This document shows positions 51,239 through 60,464 of a stretch of 64,000 bases of DNA, piece by piece. This DNA is from Gorillibacterium timonense. Its GTDB lineage: Bacteria > Bacillota > Bacilli > Paenibacillales > NBRC-103111. The position numbers and the translations under genes are program-made. How positions within the stretch are numbered: position 1 is the first letter of the stretch; every line of letters begins with the position of its first letter. The stretch is from contig NZ_LN881724.1 of assembly GCF_001457415.1 (NCBI RefSeq), positions 372,001 through 436,000 on the forward strand, in the 5' to 3' direction. Under the pieces are notes generated by a model. That model was not told the origin of the DNA. It saw nothing but the letters and a program-made list of their open reading frames with translations, and made no database searches.

Positions 51239-52444
51239 ATGAGCAAGGAAAAAGATAACGTTCGGATTGGGAACGAAGCGAGAAAGGGGAGCAGCGATAG
51301 GACGGCTGACGGGCTGGCGGACCGTCTGACCCGGATTCGGCGGGAGCTGCATCGCTATCCGGAGCTGTCCAATGAAGAATACGAGACGACGAAGCGAATC
51401 AAGCGCTGGCTGGAGGAATCGGGCATCGCCATCGCTTCCTACCCGCTGCGAACGGGAGTCGTCGCGGAGCTTGGAGGCAAGCGGCCCGGGCCAGTCATCG
51501 CGCTGCGGGCAGATATCGACGCCCTTCCCGTGCAGGAGGAGACGGGCCTGCCGTTTGCCTCGTCCGTTCCCGGCAAGATGCATGCCTGCGGTCATGACTT
51601 TCACACCGCCGCGATGCTCGGAGCGGCCTTCCTGTTGAAGGAGCGCGAGGACGAGCTGCAAGGAACGGTTCGCTTCTTGTTTCAACCAGCGGAGGAGAAG
51701 GCGTTCGGCGCACGTCAGGTCATAGACAGCGGCGCACTGGAAGGGGTCAGCGCCGTGTTCGGCCTGCACAACAAGCCGGATCTGCCGGTCGGCACTATCG
51801 GCATCAAAGGCGGGCCGCTCATGGCGGCGGCCGATGGGTTCAAGGTTGAGGTAAAGGGAAAAGGCTCGCATGCCGCGGTTCCGGAGTCCTCGCTAGACCC
51901 GATTGTAGCCGCCGCCCACATCGTCACGGCGGTACAGTCCATTGTCAGCCGCAATGTCAGCGCGCTCGACGGAGCCGTCGTCAGTGTCACCAAGCTGAAC
52001 AGCGGAACCGTGTGGAACGTCATCCCGGAATCTGCGGTGCTGGAGGGGACGATTCGCACGTTTGATGAAGTAGTTCGCGCGCGCGTGCTGGAGCGCTTCG
52101 AGCAGGTGTGCGTCAGCGTAGCCGCCGCATTCGGGACAAGCGCGAGCGTTCGCTGGATTCAGGGACCGCCTTCGGTCGTCAATGATGATGCGCTGGCAGA
52201 GCTGGCTTGGGAAGTGGCGGATCAGCTTGGGATTGCCCCGGTGGTTCCGGTTCCATCGCTTGCTGGCGAGGATTTTGCCGTTTACCAGAAGCAGATACCG
52301 GGTTTGTTCGTCTTCTTCGGCACCTCGGGACCCGAGGAGTGGCACCATCCGGCATTCGATGTGGATGAGCGTGCGCTACCGCTAGCGGCGGATTACTTCG
52401 CTGCCCTTGCGGAGCGCGCGCTGGAGGCTGTGGCGGAAGGGTAA
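51239..52444 (+). CDS. ytnL: M20 family amidohydrolase / N-deacetylase (YtnL-like)
   Basis: A 401-residue zinc amidohydrolase: RRELHRYPELSNEEYET, LRADIDALPVQEETGLPFAS, metal ligand cluster KMHACGHDFHTAAMLGAA, and FLFQPAEEKAFGARQ. It likely removes the acetyl group added by the GNAT enzyme. The first 25 residues are extra and polar; the core starts near residue 30. GGGAG precedes ATG 51239. Confidence 0.88.
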   Translation: MSKEKDNVRIGNEARKGSSDRTADGLADRLTRIRRELHRYPELSNEEYETTKRIKRWLEESGIAIASYPLRTGVVAELGGKRPGPVIALRADIDALPVQEETGLPFASSVPGKMHACGHDFHTAAMLGAAFLLKEREDELQGTVRFLFQPAEEKAFGARQVIDSGALEGVSAVFGLHNKPDLPVGTIGIKGGPLMAAADGFKVEVKGKGSHAAVPESSLDPIVAAAHIVTAVQSIVSRNVSALDGAVVSVTKLNSGTVWNVIPESAVLEGTIRTFDEVVRARVLERFEQVCVSVAAAFGTSASVRWIQGPPSVVNDDALAELAWEVADQLGIAPVVPVPSLAGEDFAVYQKQIPGLFVFFGTSGPEEWHHPAFDVDERALPLAADYFAALAERALEAVAEG

Positions 52445-52464
52445 AGCATGTTTGTGACCCAGAG

Positions 52465-52484
52465 CCCCATTTTATGAGATGGGG
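52465..52484. terminator. Weak hairpin after the deacetylase gene
   Basis: CCCCAT-8 nt-ATGGGG followed by ATTT only. It may reduce transcription into the DinB and YtnJ genes but is not a full terminator. Confidence 0.35.
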
Positions 52485-52598
52485 ATTTAACAAGAAGTAG
52501 ATACAAAATGGCGGATAGCTTGATTTCGGAGCGAAATAACCTGCAGAAGAACAATAAGTAAAGGCCTTAGCATCTATAACAGTCAGGAGGAAGACGAG

Positions 52599-53093
52599 AT
52601 GAGCGACATCGACATTCAAGCCTATCGGGACACGCATCACTTGCTGGTGGAGGCGGTTGCTGGGTTGAGCGAGGAAGAGCTGACGTGGAAGGAGAGCCCC
52701 GTTAAATGGAGCGTCACCGAGGTGCTCGCCCATCTGGCCGATCACAGCATCGCCGTCTCGTTTCGGATTCGCGACATTTTGGCGGATACGACGGCTCAGC
52801 TTCCTGCGTTCAACCAAGACAAGTGGGTAGCCGGACAGCGAGCGAATGAGAGCAGCGTCACGGATGCTCTGCACGTATTCCAGGCGCTTCTTGTCTATAA
52901 CAGCCTGCTCTTTGGCCGACTGAGCGAAGCCGAACTGAACAAGAGCGGCATCAATTTCAAAGGCGAGACTGTGCGAGTCCGCGACATCATTGCTGGATTT
53001 ACGAAGCATGTCCACATCCACTTGGCTCAAATAAATCGTATCAAACAGTCGTACCGTAATCGCTTGACAGCAGCCGGCACCGAGCCGGCGTAA
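52599..53093 (+). CDS. DinB/YfiT-like metalloprotein
   Basis: A 164-residue four-helix DinB_2 protein. Likely metal-binding His residues lie in VLAHLADHS and [10 protein letters not shown]. Some DinB proteins are thiol transferases (bacillithiol S-transferase, YfiT). Inside an S-cysteine operon a thiol-handling role is attractive but unproven. AGGAGG precedes ATG 52599; 14 bp to the next gene. Confidence 0.78.
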   Translation: MSDIDIQAYRDTHHLLVEAVAGLSEEELTWKESPVKWSVTEVLAHLADHSIAVSFRIRDILADTTAQLPAFNQDKWVAGQRANESSVTDALHVFQALLVYNSLLFGRLSEAELNKSGINFKGETVRVRDIIAGFTKHVHIHLAQINRIKQSYRNRLTAAGTEPA

Positions 53094-53107
53094 AGGGGGA
53101 ATCACTT

Positions 53108-54442
53108 ATGGCAGGACGCAGACAACTAAAGCTGGGCGCGATGCTGCACGGCGTCGGCAGCAGCACCTCTCTCTGGAGACACCCGGATATTCCGTCGGAC
53201 GCCAGCGTGAACCTCGGTGTCTATAAACGCTGGGTCGAGAAGGCGGAAACGGCGAAGTTTGATCTGGCCTTTGTTGCGGACGGACTCTATATCAATGAGA
53301 AATCGATCCCGCATTTTCTGAATCGGTTCGAGCCGATCACCATCCTGAGCGCGCTTGCCGCTGCGAGCGAGCGGATCGGTCTGGTGGGTACCTTGTCCAC
53401 TTCCTACAGTGAGCCATTTACCGTCGCGCGGCAATTCGGCTCGCTCGATACCATCAGCGGCGGCCGCGCGGGCTGGAACATCGTCACCTCTCCGCTTGAG
53501 GGCACGGCGCTTAACTTCGGCAAAAAGGATCATCCCGACCACAGCAAGCGTTACCGGATTGCCAAGGAATTTCTGGAGGTGGTGCGCGGATTGTGGGATT
53601 CCTGGGAGGATGACGCGTTTGTGCGCGACAAAGCGTCCGGGGTCTTCTTCGACCGGTCCAAGCTGCATTCACTCGATCACGTGGGCGAATTCTTCTCCGT
53701 GAAGGGACCGCTCAACGTCGCGAGATCGAAGCAGGGCCATCCGGTTATCTTCCAGGCGGGAGCCTCGGAGGTCGGCAAGGACTATGCCGCGAAAGAAGCC
53801 GATGCGGTCTTCACCGGTCAGGATACGATCGAGGATGCGATCCAGTATTACCAGGACGTGAAGCGCCGAGCAGCAGCATTCGGGCGAAACCCGGACCATG
53901 TCTTAATCTTCCCGGGCATCGGGCCTGTCATCGGCCGCACACCGGAGGAGGCCGAACGCAAGTATCAAGAAGTACTTGAGCTGGTGTCCGCAGAAGACGC
54001 GCTGCTCTATCTGGGTCGCTTCTTCGAGCATCATGATTTCTCCAAATATGAACTGGACGCGCCGTTCCCGGAATTGGGCGATCTCGGTCGGAACAGCTTC
54101 CAGAGCGGGACGGACAAAATCAAAGCCGACGCCAAAGCACTAGGCTTGACTCTTCGACAGGTCGCCCTCTCCGTGGCGACGCCGAGGCCGACATTCATCG
54201 GCACGCCGGAGCAGGTGGCGGACCGCGTGCAGGAATGGTTCGAGCGCGGAGCGGCCGACGGCTTCATGATCGGCTCGTCCGTACCGAACGGGCTGGAGGA
54301 TTTCATCGAGCAGGTGGTGCCAATCCTGCAGGAACGAGGCCTGTTCCGTACGGAGTACGAGAGCGACACACTGCGCGGTAATCTCGGAGTGCCGATTCCG
54401 GCAAACCGGTACACGCAGCTCTCACAAGTCGGGCAGGCATAG
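53108..54442 (+). CDS. ytnJ: NtaA/SnaA/DszA-type flavin monooxygenase (YtnJ/CmoJ-like)
   Basis: A 444-residue monooxygenase: [95 protein letters not shown]. This subfamily cleaves C-S or C-N bonds with FMNH2 from a partner reductase. It matches YtnJ in order. AAAGGGGG upstream. Last gene of the operon. Confidence 0.88.
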   Translation: MAGRRQLKLGAMLHGVGSSTSLWRHPDIPSDASVNLGVYKRWVEKAETAKFDLAFVADGLYINEKSIPHFLNRFEPITILSALAAASERIGLVGTLSTSYSEPFTVARQFGSLDTISGGRAGWNIVTSPLEGTALNFGKKDHPDHSKRYRIAKEFLEVVRGLWDSWEDDAFVRDKASGVFFDRSKLHSLDHVGEFFSVKGPLNVARSKQGHPVIFQAGASEVGKDYAAKEADAVFTGQDTIEDAIQYYQDVKRRAAAFGRNPDHVLIFPGIGPVIGRTPEEAERKYQEVLELVSAEDALLYLGRFFEHHDFSKYELDAPFPELGDLGRNSFQSGTDKIKADAKALGLTLRQVALSVATPRPTFIGTPEQVADRVQEWFERGAADGFMIGSSVPNGLEDFIEQVVPILQERGLFRTEYESDTLRGNLGVPIPANRYTQLSQVGQA

Positions 54443-54543
54443 AATACTCGGGAAAGCTCACTGCCTACTTATTCCCATAGGGATAAGGCGGGCTGTGGGC
54501 TTCTTCGCTTTTTCCGATAGATTATCGAGCGAACAAGATTTTC

Positions 54544-54594
54544 TTGACATTTTCCAACAACTTCCTTACTGTTTTCAATGAACAAATATTCATT
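54544..54594 (+). promoter_or_regulatory. Promoter and TetR-type operator
   Basis: TTGACA at 54544-54549 with a weak -10 (TACTGT 54567-54572), then a perfect dyad AATGAA-6 nt-TTCATT at 54577-54594. The dyad lies where RNA polymerase starts, right before the TetR gene, so autorepression is likely. Confidence 0.6.
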
Positions 54595-54609
54595 CATAAG
54601 GAGTGCGTT

Positions 54610-55203
54610 ATGCCGAAATCGCCAGAAAGATGTGAGGAAATCAGAGCAAGCATGCGCAACAAAATCCTGCACGAATCGATGCTCTATTTTTCGAAAAATG
54701 GCTTCTCCGGAACGAAGATGAGCGACTTGGCCAAGCATATTGGTATTGGTCAAGGGACGATCTATGTCTATTTTCAATCGAAGGAAGAGCTGTTCCAAGA
54801 AATCCATAAGATGATCAACCGAGAAAAGGATATCAAGCAAGTAAAGGTTCTCGCGAGCCTTCCGATCCCAGCCAAACGGAAAATACATAAGCTGACGAAA
54901 GACGTATTGCTTCAGTTGGAGAAGGATGATCGTTTTGCCGGAACGATCGCTTTAAATACCCAGATGCTTTTAGAACAGGATGAAGACTATTCGGCTGGAA
55001 CCACCTATCAATCGGAGCTCTATACCTACATGGCTAAGATCATCGAGCAGGGACAGAAGGAAGGCAGTGTAGTCTCGGGCAATCCGTTGAAGCTTGCAGA
55101 CTATTATTGGGGAGTTGTGTATCTTTACGCTCTTAAGAAGCTGTTTACGATAAAGTATGAAATGATCAGTGCGGAAGATTTGGAACGAACGGTATTGAAA
55201 TGA
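54610..55203 (+). CDS. TetR-family repressor
   Basis: A 197-residue regulator. The N-terminal helix-turn-helix is FSKNGFSGTKMSDLAKHIGIGQGTIYVYFQSKEELFQEI. The C-terminal ligand domain is unassigned. ATG 54610 follows AAGGAG. It is co-transcribed with the dehydrogenase. Confidence 0.9.
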   Translation: MPKSPERCEEIRASMRNKILHESMLYFSKNGFSGTKMSDLAKHIGIGQGTIYVYFQSKEELFQEIHKMINREKDIKQVKVLASLPIPAKRKIHKLTKDVLLQLEKDDRFAGTIALNTQMLLEQDEDYSAGTTYQSELYTYMAKIIEQGQKEGSVVSGNPLKLADYYWGVVYLYALKKLFTIKYEMISAEDLERTVLK

Positions 55204-55217
55204 CAGGGGGATCGAGT

Positions 55218-55991
55218 ATGGATAAGAGGATTGCAATCGTAACAGGAGCCAGTGGCGGCATCGGAAAAGAATTCACGAAGCTCATGCTTCAAGAAGAGGT
55301 AGATGAAATTTGGGCAATTGCTAGAAACCAAGAAAAGCTAACCGCTCTGAAGAATGAATTCGGAGATAAAATCGTCACGATTTCGAAAGACTTGATGAAT
55401 TCAACCGAACTGCATTCCTTGGGAGAAATGCTGGAAAAGCACAAACCCGTCATCGCTTATTTAATTAACAATGCGGGGATCGCAAGGATGGCTTCGTATC
55501 AAGATTTTTCAATTGAAGAAGTAGAGAATACCATCAGGATCAACTGCAGTGCGCTTGCTGTTCTCTGTTCGTTGTGTATTCCCTATATGAGAAGGGGAAG
55601 CCGAATTCTCAACCTATCGTCAGCGTCTTCCTTTCAGCCCTTGCCCTATCTGAATTTGTATGCGGCTACAAAAGCTTTCGAAAGAAGCTACTCCCGATCA
55701 TTAAACGTTGAATTGAAGGGAACCGGAATAACCTCGACCGCTGTCTGCCCAAGTTGGGTAGATACCGATATGCTACTGAAAGAATATGACGGCAAAAGAA
55801 TCAAATTCCCCGGCCTCGTAACACCGGATAGGGTCGCAATCACAGCGCTGAGAGATGCCAAGAGAGGAAAAGACATGTCGGTCTGCACCCTGTACGTGAA
55901 AGGCACACATGTGATGGCAAAAGTACTGCCGCAAAAAATGATGATGAAGATGTGGGTTCGTAAAATAAAGAAATACATACCGAACGCGTAA
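55218..55991 (+). CDS. Short-chain dehydrogenase/reductase
   Basis: A 257-residue SDR. The NAD(P) motif is TGASGGIG near the start, then LINNAG, catalytic Ser in NLSSASSF and Tyr-x3-Lys in YAATK. ATG 55218 has GGGGG upstream; ATG 55200, overlapping the TetR stop, lacks a site. The C-terminus is basic (KMMMKMWVRKIKKY). It is probably a lipid or aldehyde reductase controlled by the TetR protein. Confidence 0.87.
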   Translation: MDKRIAIVTGASGGIGKEFTKLMLQEEVDEIWAIARNQEKLTALKNEFGDKIVTISKDLMNSTELHSLGEMLEKHKPVIAYLINNAGIARMASYQDFSIEEVENTIRINCSALAVLCSLCIPYMRRGSRILNLSSASSFQPLPYLNLYAATKAFERSYSRSLNVELKGTGITSTAVCPSWVDTDMLLKEYDGKRIKFPGLVTPDRVAITALRDAKRGKDMSVCTLYVKGTHVMAKVLPQKMMMKMWVRKIKKYIPNA

Positions 55992-56054
55992 ATTTGCTTA
56001 GTTTCAGTTTAGGAATCTCCAAGATGGTCCTCCATCTCCTTCCGAAATTAAGGT

Positions 56055-56080
56055 TAAGTTTTCCATATTTTGTCCGATAT
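56055..56080 (+). promoter_or_regulatory. Sigma-D (flagellar) promoter
   Basis: TAAG (56055-56058), 14 bp, TCCGATAT (56073-56080), close to the sigma-D/FliA consensus TAAA-N14/15-GCCGATAT. It lies 50 bp before the FlxA-like gene, consistent with a flagellar regulon. Confidence 0.6.
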
Positions 56081-56129
56081 AAAAGATAGGAAGATGTGAA
56101 AGAATGCAAGGCTAGAGGAGAGATGGATC

Positions 56130-56894
56130 GTGAGAATACAAGCAGGAGCATCCTTTTCTGCGCAGAGCGTCCATGCAGGGAGCGCGAATCAGGACAACCA
56201 GCTGAAGGCTATCCAGAGCCAGATCACGGATACACAGCAGAAGCTTCAAAGCCTGTCGGCGAACAAAGAGATGTCCAAGGAAGCGAAGGACGCTCGCAAG
56301 AAGGAGCTGCAAGAGCAGCTTCAAAGCTTGAACAAACAGCTCATGCAGAGAAAAGCGGAGATTCTTGAGGAGCAGCGGCAGAAGGTGGCGGAAGCTTCTA
56401 AAAGTCGGGAGCCGATCCAGACGAAGACCGAAGAAGAGCAAGCTCGCGAGGAGTCTCTCGCTTCCATGCACAGTGCTGTCAGTATCAGCACGACGATGCA
56501 GCAGATGAAATCCACGAACGCCGTGAAGACGAACATGGAAGGCCAGGCGCGTGTTCTCAGTACCGAGATCAAAGCGGATCAGGGAAGAGGAGTCTTGTCT
56601 TCGAAAAAGGTGGATAAGCTCGGGGAGCTGAACAGCCGAATCGATGATGTGATGATGGACCTGTCCGGAAGCATCTCCAAGATCAACAAGAAAGTAAAAG
56701 AGACCCGTGAATCGGACCCGAAAGACGGCGGGCGCGTGGAGAAGGGGGAGGAAGAGGCGATCCCTTCCGAAAGCGTTAAGCTGGCGAGCGGAGAAGCTCC
56801 CGAAGCTTTGCAGGAGGAGGCATTGCAGAACTCGGATGCTCCTCCATCGTCAAAGAGTAAGGAAAAGGGTCAATACGTGGATCTTTTGGTGTAA
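56130..56894 (+). CDS. FlxA-like coiled-coil protein
   Basis: A 254-residue protein. The first 100 residues match FlxA-like proteins (MRIQAGAS..., NQLKAIQSQITDTQQKLQSL, KELQEQLQSLNKQLMQRKAEI). The rest is acidic and low-complexity, with SLASMHSAVSISTTMQQM resembling FlxA tails. The start is GTG behind GAGGAGAG. E. coli flxA is a flagellar class 3 gene, in line with the sigma-D-like promoter here. Function unknown. Confidence 0.7.
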   Translation: MRIQAGASFSAQSVHAGSANQDNQLKAIQSQITDTQQKLQSLSANKEMSKEAKDARKKELQEQLQSLNKQLMQRKAEILEEQRQKVAEASKSREPIQTKTEEEQAREESLASMHSAVSISTTMQQMKSTNAVKTNMEGQARVLSTEIKADQGRGVLSSKKVDKLGELNSRIDDVMMDLSGSISKINKKVKETRESDPKDGGRVEKGEEEAIPSESVKLASGEAPEALQEEALQNSDAPPSSKSKEKGQYVDLLV

Positions 56895-56904
56895 TTCCTC
56901 TTAC

Positions 56905-56932
56905 AAACCGCCTCTTTTTGGAGGCGGTTTTT
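56905..56932 (+). terminator. Terminator after the FlxA-like gene
   Basis: AAACCGCCTC and GAGGCGGTTT pair perfectly over 10 bp around TTTTTG, then TT. Confidence 0.9.
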
Positions 56933-57010
56933 CATTTGGAAACTTTCGGTATTCCCTGCTCCTGCTTCGTACACACTAAGGCTTATCTTAAGGACGGGGA
57001 AGTGTGACCA

Positions 57011-57796
57011 CTGACCAAGTACAACGATGAAGTCAAGCGGGTTGCCCTTTCGGCGAAGGAGAAAGGCGAGTTTTTTTGCAACAATCCGGGGAAGTTTTTT
57101 GTGCTGTCCATGATGTCTGGATTTTTCGTAATCGTCGGTCTTGCCCTCTCCTGCTCTACGGCTGGCATCATCGACGTGGAAGGCAAATTATACGGCAAAA
57201 TCGCGGTCGGGCTGACCTTTCCCATCTCCCTTGGACTCATGCATTTTGCGGGGGGAGAGTTGTTCACGGGCAATTGCTTTATTATGACCGTCGGGCTTCT
57301 CACGAAAGCAATGAAATGGAGGAGAACCTTGTATCTGCTTCTGGTCTGCTACATGGGCAATTTGGCGGGCTCGGTACTCCTGGCCTTCCTCTATGTGGAA
57401 AGCCACGCACCGGTCGGTCGCACCGGTTATTTCCTCCTGGAGACGGTGGAGAGCAAGCTAACCTCCTCTGCGAATGATCTGCTGCTTAAGGGAATCCTAT
57501 GTAATTTCGTCGTCTGTCTGGCGGTTTGGCTCTTTTATAGAATGAAGGAGGAAACGGCTCAACTGCTCATGCTCATCTATTGTGTGTTTGCTTTCGCGAC
57601 TCCAGGGCTGGAGCACTCCATCGCGAACATGGGGCTCTATGCGATCGCTCTCCTGCTGCCTCATTCGGAGACGATTACCTTGTCAGCGGTCGTGCAAAAC
57701 ATGGCTTGGGTGACGCTGGGTAACATGATCGGGGGCTCTGTTTTTCTGGCGGTTCCCTATTGGTATGTGAGCCGGGCTAAGATTCGAGCTGCTTGA
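57011..57796 (+). CDS. Formate/nitrite transporter (FNT) family channel
   Basis: A roughly 261-residue channel with six helices: KFFVLSMMSGFFVIVGLALS..., ISLGLMHFAGGELFTGNCFIM, NLAGSVLLAF, and the late GNMIGGSVFL. The family moves formate, nitrite or HS-. The first ATG in frame (57101) falls inside the first membrane helix. The frame is open up to a CTG at 57011 giving TKYNDEVKRVALSAKEKGEFF, a normal FNT N-terminus, with GGGGAAG upstream, so a CTG start is proposed. Confidence 0.8.
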   Translation: MTKYNDEVKRVALSAKEKGEFFCNNPGKFFVLSMMSGFFVIVGLALSCSTAGIIDVEGKLYGKIAVGLTFPISLGLMHFAGGELFTGNCFIMTVGLLTKAMKWRRTLYLLLVCYMGNLAGSVLLAFLYVESHAPVGRTGYFLLETVESKLTSSANDLLLKGILCNFVVCLAVWLFYRMKEETAQLLMLIYCVFAFATPGLEHSIANMGLYAIALLLPHSETITLSAVVQNMAWVTLGNMIGGSVFLAVPYWYVSRAKIRAA

Positions 57797-57891
57797 GGAT
57801 TGGGCGATTTTGGGCCCTGTTCGATTGAACAGGCTGACGGGCTCCAGCAACCGATCCAGAATCACTCCGCTGGCCTTCACGAGGATCAACG

Positions 57892-58485
57892 TCACAGAAA
57901 CCAGAAATACCGTGCGGTGGATTGTCGATAATCCGTATACTCTTGGCCGAATACAGTAGGGAGGAACTTCTCTTCCTCCAATATCTGAAGGTGCAGCATG
58001 GTGATGCACAGGGCCAGGAAAATCAGCGTGAACGAGTTGCAGAAAGCGAGAGCGAAGCCAAGATAGAACAGATCGAAGCCGACAAAGGCCGGATTGCGGG
58101 TGAACCGGTAGATACCGCGGCGAATGAGCCGGGTTTGCTGGGACGCATCAATGCCGGCGCGCCAGCTCGTTTTCATCGTGGCCATGGCGGTGACAAACAC
58201 CGCGACTCCGACAAACGCGAGACCGAGGCCGATGGAACGGATCGGTTGCGAGGGAAGCAGCAGGCTCTCTGGACGAGCGGCGAACAGGCTGACGAGCTGT
58301 ACGACTGTTGTGGTGAAGGTAGTCGCTTTCAGGACGACTTCGGTGATGGAGGTCCGCTTGGGCTTCGTTCCTCTGCCCAGTCGGTCAGTGGCAATTCCTT
58401 GTCGGCGCTGAAGGAGCTGTTTGACCAAGTAGCTTCCGTAAAAAAGCAGAAAGGCAATGAGACCGATGATTTGATAACGATCCAT
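57892..58485 (-). CDS. Isoprenylcysteine methyltransferase-like membrane protein
   Basis: A 197-residue membrane protein with about five helices. The C-terminal half has the ICMT/PEMT pattern: GIYRFTRNPAFVGFDLFYLGFAL, then LQILEEEKFLPTVFGQEYTDYRQSTARYF. Bacterial members methylate small lipophilic substrates with S-adenosylmethionine; the substrate here is unknown. Convergent with the FNT gene. Confidence 0.8.
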   Translation of the reverse strand: MDRYQIIGLIAFLLFYGSYLVKQLLQRRQGIATDRLGRGTKPKRTSITEVVLKATTFTTTVVQLVSLFAARPESLLLPSQPIRSIGLGLAFVGVAVFVTAMATMKTSWRAGIDASQQTRLIRRGIYRFTRNPAFVGFDLFYLGFALAFCNSFTLIFLALCITMLHLQILEEEKFLPTVFGQEYTDYRQSTARYFWFL

Positions 58486-58513
58486 GAAGAGGCCTCCCTT
58501 TCATTACATATTA

Positions 58514-58537
58514 ATATATGAGCATGTGTTCATATAT
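58514..58537. promoter_or_regulatory. Perfect dyad ATATATGA / TCATATAT
   Basis: 8-bp arms around GCATGTGT, 28 bp before the methyltransferase start (minus strand) and 6 bp before a small plus-strand frame. It is a candidate operator for the methyltransferase. Confidence 0.55.
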
Positions 58538-58542
58538 AGTAT

Positions 58543-58689
58543 ATGCGATTCTTTCCTTATTGGGAAGTGTCCACTTTCTATAATCGACAGGACGCGATGA
58601 AGTATGGGGTAGAGGAAAACGATATCGACGGATTTAGGGCCTTGAGAATACCGGATTTATACGACCTTCGGCAGGAGAGTAAGGAATAG
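58543..58689 (+). CDS. Small open frame, possibly a gene relic
   Basis: 48 codons from ATG 58543 to TAG 58689 (MRFFPYWEVSTFYNRQD..., GFRALRIPDLYDLRQ). The content is protein-like, but there is no ribosome binding site. It may be the tail of a lost gene. Confidence 0.3.
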   Translation: MRFFPYWEVSTFYNRQDAMKYGVEENDIDGFRALRIPDLYDLRQESKE

Positions 58690-58690
58690 A

Positions 58691-58728
58691 GAAAAGCCTC
58701 CTCTCGAAGGGTTTTGGCAAGAGGAGGC
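58691..58728 (-). terminator. Terminator for the leftward DUF1801 gene
   Basis: GCCTCCTCT (58696-58704) and AGAGGAGGC (58720-58728) pair perfectly; on the minus strand TTTTC follows. Confidence 0.6.
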
Positions 58729-58739
58729 GCATGGTGCAA

Positions 58740-58792
58740 GGATGGAGGCTCTCTCAGCTAACTGTTGAGAGAGCCTCCATCCTCTTATTTTG
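58740..58792 (+). terminator. Very long perfect hairpin
   Basis: 17-bp arms GGATGGAGGCTCTCTCA and TGAGAGAGCCTCCATCC around 9 nt, with a T-rich plus-strand tail (TCTTATTTT). Nothing else of note lies between here and 58879. Confidence 0.75.
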
Positions 58793-58878
58793 ATTTCTCG
58801 TGAAGCGAGGGTTGTGTACGTACCAGGGCGTGAATGCAAACCCACGAAAGGGTTGAATAGCAGGTGAGAGGAGCTTGT

Positions 58879-59271
58879 CTACTTCTTCTTTTTCACCTTG
58901 GCTGCGGCGGCTTTTTCCGTATTCTCCTGAACCCGGAACTGGACAATCCTGGCGATCAGCTCGTAGGGAAGCGGCTGGTCGAGGGGGAACTGAACCGAGC
59001 CCTTGGCTCCTTTGTAGGCGGATAATTCGTCCTGATAAGCCGCGATCCCGCTCGGCGCTGGATAGAAGCCGATATGGTGCTCATAGGCGGCAAAATGCAC
59101 CAGATTGCCGTGAAGGTCAAAGGTCGGCATCTGATAGCTGATCTTCTCCTTGGCTTCTGGGGCTGCTTGCTTGATGACGCTGCGCAAGGTTTGCAGAAGC
59201 TCCTGAACCGCCGGTGGAAACAGCGCGATGTATTCGTCCGTGGAAGTAAACGCGGCTTTGTTGGCTTCCAT
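58879..59271 (-). CDS. DUF1801 (YdhG-like) protein
   Basis: A 130-residue protein: DEYIALFPPAVQELLQTLRSVIKQAAPEAKEKISYQMPTF, then AAYEHHIGFYPAP and the lysine-rich end AKVKKKK. The family includes the B. subtilis YdhG/FraH iron chaperone, but its role is mostly unknown. Monocistronic. Confidence 0.85.
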   Translation of the reverse strand: MEANKAAFTSTDEYIALFPPAVQELLQTLRSVIKQAAPEAKEKISYQMPTFDLHGNLVHFAAYEHHIGFYPAPSGIAAYQDELSAYKGAKGSVQFPLDQPLPYELIARIVQFRVQENTEKAAAAKVKKKK

Positions 59272-59327
59272 AGGCTTCCCCTTTCCAGATACCGTTTTGC
59301 GTCTATCCCCGTCGATACTTATCTGAT

Positions 59328-60464
59328 TTAGAGGTCACCCGTGATGACCGAAACGATGCTTTGGTGCAGGTCATCGGCATTCTTCGCCCGATAAGGATCA
59401 GCGTTGAAGAGGATGGCATCGGCCGTATAGCCAGCCCTGATCCGTCCGAGCTTGTCTCCGAGCCCGAGGATATCGGCAGCGGTATCGGTGGCTGAGCTCC
59501 ACGCTTCTTCACGTGTTAGTCCGAAGTCGATGAGCGTGTAGAGCTCCTCGAAATTTCGCCCATTCAGCCCCGGGGTGGCGAAATCGGTTCCGAAGCCGAT
59601 GCGCACACCTTCTCTTCGGGCATAGAGAACGGCCTTCGGATGCGATTCAGCAGCCCGAGCGGCGTGATCCAGGAAGGGCTGCTTCAGTGCGAGCGTGCCT
59701 GTCGGGTCTGCGGCAATGCGATAGATGGCAGCAGTGGGGATATAGGATATCCCCGCTTGGGCGAGCCTGCCGGCTTGCTCCTCGGTCATGTAGATACCGT
59801 GCTCGATGGAATCGACACCAGCATCGATTGACCAGTCCAGCGCTTGTCCGCCCCACACATGAACCATCACCTTCGTATGTTCAGCATGGGCGGTTCGGAC
59901 GATGGTGAGGAATTCCTCCTTCGAAAGCAAGGGGTTCAGCACTTTGTCCGGCGGGGAACCGAGTCCCCCCGTTGCGAAGATTTTGATCCAGCTTGCCCCG
60001 TCCTTCACGTTGTCCGTAACCCGCTTCATTAAATACTCGTGGCCCTTGGCTGCATCTTGTCCTCCAAGCGCTTCTCCACTCGTAAAAATCCGCAAGGGCT
60101 GCCCGTATTGCTCGCCGATGCGTCGAGCAATACTCGGCAGCAGGCCGCCGGCATCTCGTGCGCTCGTCACTCCGGCGCGGAGAGTCGCTTCGAAGGCCTG
60201 CACCTGCATCGCTTCGACTTCATCAGAGGTCCGCTTTAACTGGTCATCGTGATGGAAGTCTGTCCAGGCCAGGTGCGTATGAAGGTCGATGGCGCCTGGA
60301 CTCAGCCATAAGTCTTCACCCGGGCGTTCCGGCAGAGAGGAGGCCTTCTCGATGGAGACAAAGCGCCCATCGGCGATCCGAACATCGAAGCGTTCTCCCT
60401 GGATGCCTGCCAGATAAACAGACCGATACGTTGTGTCTTTCGGATGATTAGTGGTCATGGTCAT
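59328..60464 (-). CDS. Amidohydrolase-family enzyme (imidazolonepropionase/prolidase-like)
   Basis: A 378-residue metal hydrolase. Metal ligands: His-x-His in GAIDLHTHLAW, His in VMVHVWGG, His in SIEHGIYM, Asp in GFGTDFATPG. These belong to the amidohydrolase superfamily acting on cyclic amides or Xaa-Pro-like peptides. Start at 60464 (MTMTTNHPK), 17 bp inside the aminotransferase gene. With the Opp transporter upstream, it may hydrolyse an imported amide. Confidence 0.85.
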   Translation of the reverse strand: MTMTTNHPKDTTYRSVYLAGIQGERFDVRIADGRFVSIEKASSLPERPGEDLWLSPGAIDLHTHLAWTDFHHDDQLKRTSDEVEAMQVQAFEATLRAGVTSARDAGGLLPSIARRIGEQYGQPLRIFTSGEALGGQDAAKGHEYLMKRVTDNVKDGASWIKIFATGGLGSPPDKVLNPLLSKEEFLTIVRTAHAEHTKVMVHVWGGQALDWSIDAGVDSIEHGIYMTEEQAGRLAQAGISYIPTAAIYRIAADPTGTLALKQPFLDHAARAAESHPKAVLYARREGVRIGFGTDFATPGLNGRNFEELYTLIDFGLTREEAWSSATDTAADILGLGDKLGRIRAGYTADAILFNADPYRAKNADDLHQSIVSVITGDL

